Source: a virus. From it: 28,143 nt of DNA. The stretch is taken from the IMG/VR virus record IMGVR_UViG_3300032278_000090, positions 1 through 28,143 of that record; one strand, 5' to 3'. Below the pieces are notes generated by a model. That model did no database searches and was not told the origin of the DNA. It saw nothing but the letters and a program-made list of their open reading frames with translations. Positions 26,801 to 28,143 of the stretch are shown here, piece after piece. How positions within the stretch are numbered: the first letter of the stretch is position 1; every line of letters starts with the position of its first letter. The position numbers and the translations under genes were made by a program.

Positions 26801-27649
26801 TCAGAAGAAAAAACAATTTACAGTAGAACGAATGAGGTAACTACCTATTCTTCTACAAACACAGCAAGAGCTAAGATAACATTCTCTACATTTAATGACA
26901 ACATTTCACCAGTAATTGAAATAGATCAAGCAGACTTGTTATGTATTAAAAATGAAGTTAATAATACAGTTACAGGAGAAGATGGTAGAGTAGGAGGTTC
27001 AGCATCATCTAGATATATTTCTAGACGTGTTGTATTAGAAGAAGGCATGGACGCAGAAGATTTATTAGTTTATTTAGAAGCAGCAATACCGAACACAGGT
27101 AGTATTAACGTTTATGGTAAATTCCAAAACGCAGCAGATCCAGGAGATTTCCAAGAAGATTTAAATTGGACTTTATTAGAAGCCAATACAATACCACCAG
27201 AGCAGACAGAAGGCTTTGCAGAGTATAGTTACAACATACCAGCACGTGGTTCAGATGCAGCAGGAATGAACTCAGGAGCTACGAGCTTTGAGTATGTATT
27301 AAGTGTTGTTACAGCCATTACATCAACAGGAGGAGCAGCTCTTGGAACAGGATATTCATCAGCAGCAGTAACACTCACAGGCGGTGGTGGTTTTGGAGCA
27401 ACAGCAAAAGCAGAACTCAGTGGTTCCACAATAGGTTCAGTTATAGTTACTAATCCAGGAAGAGGATACACATCAGCTCCTACAGTTACTATAACAGGTG
27501 ACGGCACAGGAGCAGTATATACGTCGACGATAGGAGACACTACTCACACAGGGTATAAGACTTTTGCAGTCAAGGTTGTACCACTTTCAACAGACACCTC
27601 TAAGGTTCCTAAGGTTAAAGACTTACGAGCTATAGCATTACAGGTTTAA
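20891..27649 (+). CDS. Giant baseplate/tail protein in gp10 position (DUF4815-like) with collagen-like segments (2252 aa)
   Basis: The N-terminus SPYYDDFADDKEFHRVLFKPG-x-AVQARELTQLQTILQDQ is the DUF4815-like start shared by large gp10-position proteins of marine T4-like phages. Next come mixed beta regions, then a conserved block near residues 800-1200 (DYDLRNTIDYRPRM; STLETRIKNLEYYASLNLLE; WGTQWGSWENS; PFMREVNVVF; YPFFDGEDV). After PLPPPPAP come two collagen-like stretches (residues 1328-1369 and 1400-1483) split by a YATTSYVDAAIAEV linker. Then DPLAQTFSVGG (from 1602) begins a beta domain, followed by two GTGY blocks and the end KVPKVKDLRAIALQV. It is likely the wedge pin or fiber connector, with the collagen part as a trimeric stalk. 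gp9/gp11/gp12 counterparts are not seen separately. No frameshift is evident despite the length. Confidence 0.72.
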   Translation: MALNLNASPYYDDFADDKEFHRVLFKPGVAVQARELTQLQTILQDQLEKGFGFVLQEGAVVTGCSETIPQRDWIKIKDTDASSVAVDNSTLITYVGDSITGTTSGLEAIIRCTEQGTESNAPVTKQLYFNYNNLQWPVSGYEHFTTGETLTVTSTDSSRNGDTFIVHTSSGSTFEQDLYYGKTQEIILEPGIIYARGHFIKTSRMRHLQDRWSRFNEKLIGFQIIESSITSATDSTLLDPAQGSYNYNAPGADRMKLQVALRGFHPDFPVPDNWYLYVKVQDGGIVRNIVKDNPLSGVGQVLANRTYDESGNYTVQGMTVDVREHLQDATNTNGGVYTAANGGNREGLVLGIAPGTSYVGGFKRSLQSTKRLVIRKPEGLVTKEGMPISTSFGNYTEISYVSGFWDIDGGGTIDLYDAVQNGSAAGTKIGTAKARHIVYKSGTAGATAAVYKLYLYDIHLISGEFGDVKGIRSSVAASIGYANTVLTDLKATIKESSANKMLFAMPYNHIKTLKAASGGTYDTTYQYTKEFDVVLNTSGAYVDLTLSGDETFPYDTSNTELTDTIKSANIIAIAEDGFDLTTGNNRTAGQYIDLTSSNSNASVKCSSSTSMRIDLGTTVTTSGAQSENVRVYVNVLKTDTTPVAKALVQSVYVKIDTSSNANGTTGEYDLGVSDGYKLEAVYANASAYSVASADEVTNQFRFDNGQKDNYYGHAKIFKLSSATVNLATSNFVVVKLSYFTHTVASGGGTFSILDSYPVDDATTPAANTIRTEGIPIYRSSVIGDYDLRNTIDYRPRMTDTATPNATLGSAPENPNPIEEIERPGNGITFPVPVKTFTTDFQYWQGKKIRVICDFDGKIRQVEGAYADEPILPVEPEKCMTLATIDLPPFPCLGPVAAKLAGRSDLGTRVNQVAHKRFTMKDISTLETRIKNLEYYASLNLLETYAKDQTITNAAGTDRFKNGILVDGFTGHNVGAVLDPDYKISIDPVKKLARPFFAMENISLRTFTDIGNAAATTTLAQTGRTITLPYEVVPFREQLQASQTENLTKELTFHYYGDMTLTPDVDNFVATDVQPAVTKNFDGNYDAWENMANAWGTQWGSWENSGAANVVSTSSQALNTFGTNNSGQGTSNSSLFTTTTTSQSQTRTGVGIDISSSTELQSLGETVVDISFSPFMREVNVVFNAIRLKPNTIVYPFFDGEDVSEFVTNHVGDLGGTMTTDGAGAVHGQFLIPSGQFKTGVKLFKLTSDPNNNDSLARTSSTANYESSGLRQKTQDTMLSLRTANVTPVYQTGSRVTTDTSVEISIGAGTPLPPPPAPVIIHEITNVVGAPGPTGEPGPVGQLGTTGPVGNTGPAGDPGLVGPPGAEGEPAIQYDAPDLSNYATTSYVDAAIAEVTSMPPGPPGPAGPSGPVGSTGGPGAAGTPGETGPPGASGPVGAQGDDGTPGGTGGPGPAGEPGITGPVGTPGTTGETGPLGQTGPPGTPGSFESVPTVVPANFVLPNPTCGGVPNVVKNYYEWPAYEMNGGGTHAPGADKYSGWPREGAITPPQVPEPPPEPQVVNVEGAPGWNPGMHLSTLAYMNINDTGFGDGIYGSKNYNCGGQDPLAQTFSVGGVPGGIFISDIEVFFYTKGTAGVTMELREVLNGVPGPRTIPNGIKYLPADAINVSETVSGTTTFVPTVFTFTDPVYLKNNTEYCFVPKPENDDTGYECWIAQLGENAYGTTTRISKQPAAGMMFSSANDRSWTPHQNKDLMFKLRRCRFLKDQAYSGHLIPEPIDWITFGETDWSFAAKKFSPGKNIVGFTETITLGGAGYSSAPAVTVTNTDTGGTGLALTAVISGGAVTGLTVTNPGSGYQAAPTIVIADTGSTQATATLRLNKGRVDHWDNLYGYAHTVIKKGQFTVGDVVGTDEGYTTISAFTDKVVNEVAPNFGILTPGDGTLATVKLAMTGSGAGSANTTSYQDVDFGTTHTLSEEKTIYSRTNEVTTYSSTNTARAKITFSTFNDNISPVIEIDQADLLCIKNEVNNTVTGEDGRVGGSASSRYISRRVVLEEGMDAEDLLVYLEAAIPNTGSINVYGKFQNAADPGDFQEDLNWTLLEANTIPPEQTEGFAEYSYNIPARGSDAAGMNSGATSFEYVLSVVTAITSTGGAALGTGYSSAAVTLTGGGGFGATAKAELSGSTIGSVIVTNPGRGYTSAPTVTITGDGTGAVYTSTIGDTTHTGYKTFAVKVVPLSTDTSKVPKVKDLRAIALQV
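24872..24997 (+). repeat. Collagen-like Gly-X-Y segment 1
   Basis: Fourteen uninterrupted Gly-X-Y triplets (residues 1328-1369), starting GAPGPTGEPGPVG and ending GPPGAEGEP. Pro is frequent in X and Y. Such segments form trimeric triple helices; in phages they occur in tail fibers and work without hydroxyproline. Confidence 0.9.
25088..25339 (+). repeat. Collagen-like Gly-X-Y segment 2
   Basis: Twenty-eight uninterrupted Gly-X-Y triplets (residues 1400-1483), starting GPPGPAGPSGPVG and ending GQTGPPGTP, then GSF. GETGPPG and GPVG recur. The linker between the two segments (residues 1370-1399) has the YATTSYVDAAI type of short helix seen in trimeric fibers, which could set the register. Confidence 0.9.
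26288..26515 (+). repeat. GTGY beta-repeat pair, first copy in the 2252-aa protein
   Basis: Residues 1800-1875: ITLGGAGYSSAPAVTVT, SGGAVTGLTVTNPGSGYQAAPTIVI. These are the same two-unit form as in the gp7-position protein and gp8. Confidence 0.78.
27305..27535 (+). repeat. GTGY beta-repeat pair, C-terminal copy in the 2252-aa protein
   Basis: Residues 2139-2215: LGTGYSSAAVTLTGGGGFGATAKAEL, then VTNPGRGYTSAPTVTITGDGTGAVY. It interrupts the last domain, between FEYVLS and GYKTFAVKVV, which reads as one beta sandwich without it. Confidence 0.78.
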
Positions 27650-27650
27650 A

Positions 27651-27881
27651 ATGGCAGAATTTATAAAAGATATAATAAAAATAGAAGGCGAGAAACAATT
27701 CGTCAGAGATAAAAATTCAAAGGCAATACTTAGTCGTAATTATGAGGGACTTAAAGCATATAGAATTCAAAAGAATCAAATGAATCAGATTCTAGAGTAT
27801 GAAAACGATATAAATACTTTAAAGTCAGAGATTACGGCAATAAGGGCGACTTTAGAAGTAATAGTCAATAAAATTAAATAG
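27651..27881 (+). CDS. Small coiled-coil protein, unassigned (76 aa)
   Basis: Starts one base after the stop of the 2252-aa gene. The first half is FIKDIIKIEGEKQFVRDKNSKAILSRNYEGLKAY; the second half is a heptad-like helix (LEYENDINTLKSEITAIRATLEVIVNKI) suited to a parallel coiled coil. I do not know a function. Small proteins of this look sit near the fiber genes of marine T4-like phages, from memory of their layout, where a fiber-joining or chaperone role is possible. AGG of the upstream stop region is the only ribosome site. Confidence 0.7.
   Translation: MAEFIKDIIKIEGEKQFVRDKNSKAILSRNYEGLKAYRIQKNQMNQILEYENDINTLKSEITAIRATLEVIVNKIK
27809..27816 (+). promoter_or_regulatory. Possible T4-type late promoter box before the fiber gene
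   Basis: Exact TATAAATA inside the 76-aa gene, 76 bases upstream of the fiber ATG at 27893; predicted start near 27822. It is placed well for the fiber gene but could be chance in AT-rich coding DNA. Confidence 0.35.
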
Positions 27882-27892
27882 GCAGGGATTAA

Positions 27893-28143
27893 ATGAGTAC
27901 AATAACATTAAGATCAGTTAAAGGTAGTCCACTTACTAACACAGAAGTAGACAATAACTTTACGAATCTTAATACTGACAAATATCAATCAGGCGATAAT
28001 GTATCGGCTGGCACGATCTCCGGTTCTACTATTACAGCTACATCAACTTTAACCGTAGGTGGAGGGTCAATACTAAGCAACGACGCATCGGTATCGGCAG
28101 CAGGAACCACACAAGGCGCAGCGACAGCTCTTACAAAGACATA
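27893..28143 (+). CDS. Tail fiber-like protein, N-terminal part (runs off right edge)
   Basis: ATG at 27893 preceded by CAGGGA at 27883-27888, reading MSTITLRSVKGSPLTNTEVDNNFTNLNTDKYQSGDN and then a Ser/Thr/Gly/Ala-rich beta stretch (SGSTITATSTLTVGGGS, SVSAAGTTQGAATALTKT). The RSVKGSPLTNxEVDNNFxNLN start is common to tail fiber and virion structural proteins of marine T4-like phages, where it probably joins the fiber to the baseplate; receptor-binding parts would be at the missing C-terminus. Eighty-three residues are visible and there is no stop before the window ends. Confidence 0.78.
   Translation, partial: MSTITLRSVKGSPLTNTEVDNNFTNLNTDKYQSGDNVSAGTISGSTITATSTLTVGGGSILSNDASVSAAGTTQGAATALTKT

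Overview
The window reads as part of the virion-structure region of a tailed phage of the T4-like (contractile-tail myovirus) superfamily, of the type found in marine bacteria such as cyanobacteria or SAR11. It is AT-rich, carries almost the complete T4 baseplate gene set, and has coding packed end to end. Three things point to the marine branch: a phage-borne fatty acid desaturase, small Fe(II)/2-oxoglutarate oxygenases, and baseplate proteins in their marine forms (gp5 without a lysozyme domain, very large gp8- and gp10-like proteins with repeats). The host cannot be fixed from this sequence. No stretch longer than 300 bases lacks a gene.

Layout. (1) 1-1865, plus strand: an overlapping accessory operon holding the tail end of a fatty acid desaturase, two different Fe(II)/2OG dioxygenase-like proteins and a T4 E-type lysozyme. 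(2) 1866-1949: a short convergent intergenic stretch with an 8-bp inverted repeat and a tRNA-like 5' half. (3) 1950-8182, minus strand: transcribed right to left as gp4 (head completion), an unassigned 196-aa protein, gp54-like tube initiator, gp26, gp51 and a 1178-aa probable tape measure protein. (4) 8183-8216: a 34-bp divergent control region with two facing T4-late-type TATAAATA boxes. (5) 8217-28143, plus strand: gp48-like cap, gp53, gp27-like hub, gp5 spike, an unassigned 202-aa protein, gp25, gp6, a gp7-position protein, a 147-aa structural protein, gp8, a 2252-aa gp10-position protein with collagen-like segments, a 76-aa coiled-coil protein and the start of a tail-fiber gene.

How the parts fit: gp27/gp5/gp26/gp51 and the tape measure would build the hub; gp25/gp53/gp6/gp8 and the gp7- and gp10-position proteins would build the wedges; gp48 and gp54 would start the tail tube. 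Exact TATAAATA octamers sit in the tight gaps before gp4, the 196-aa gene, gp48 and gp25, which fits late transcription by a T4 gp55-type sigma factor. The most unusual points are a family of GTGY beta-type repeats inserted into three different baseplate proteins, a 42-triplet collagen-like region in the 2252-aa protein, predicted leaderless late mRNAs, and the desaturase/oxygenase cluster.
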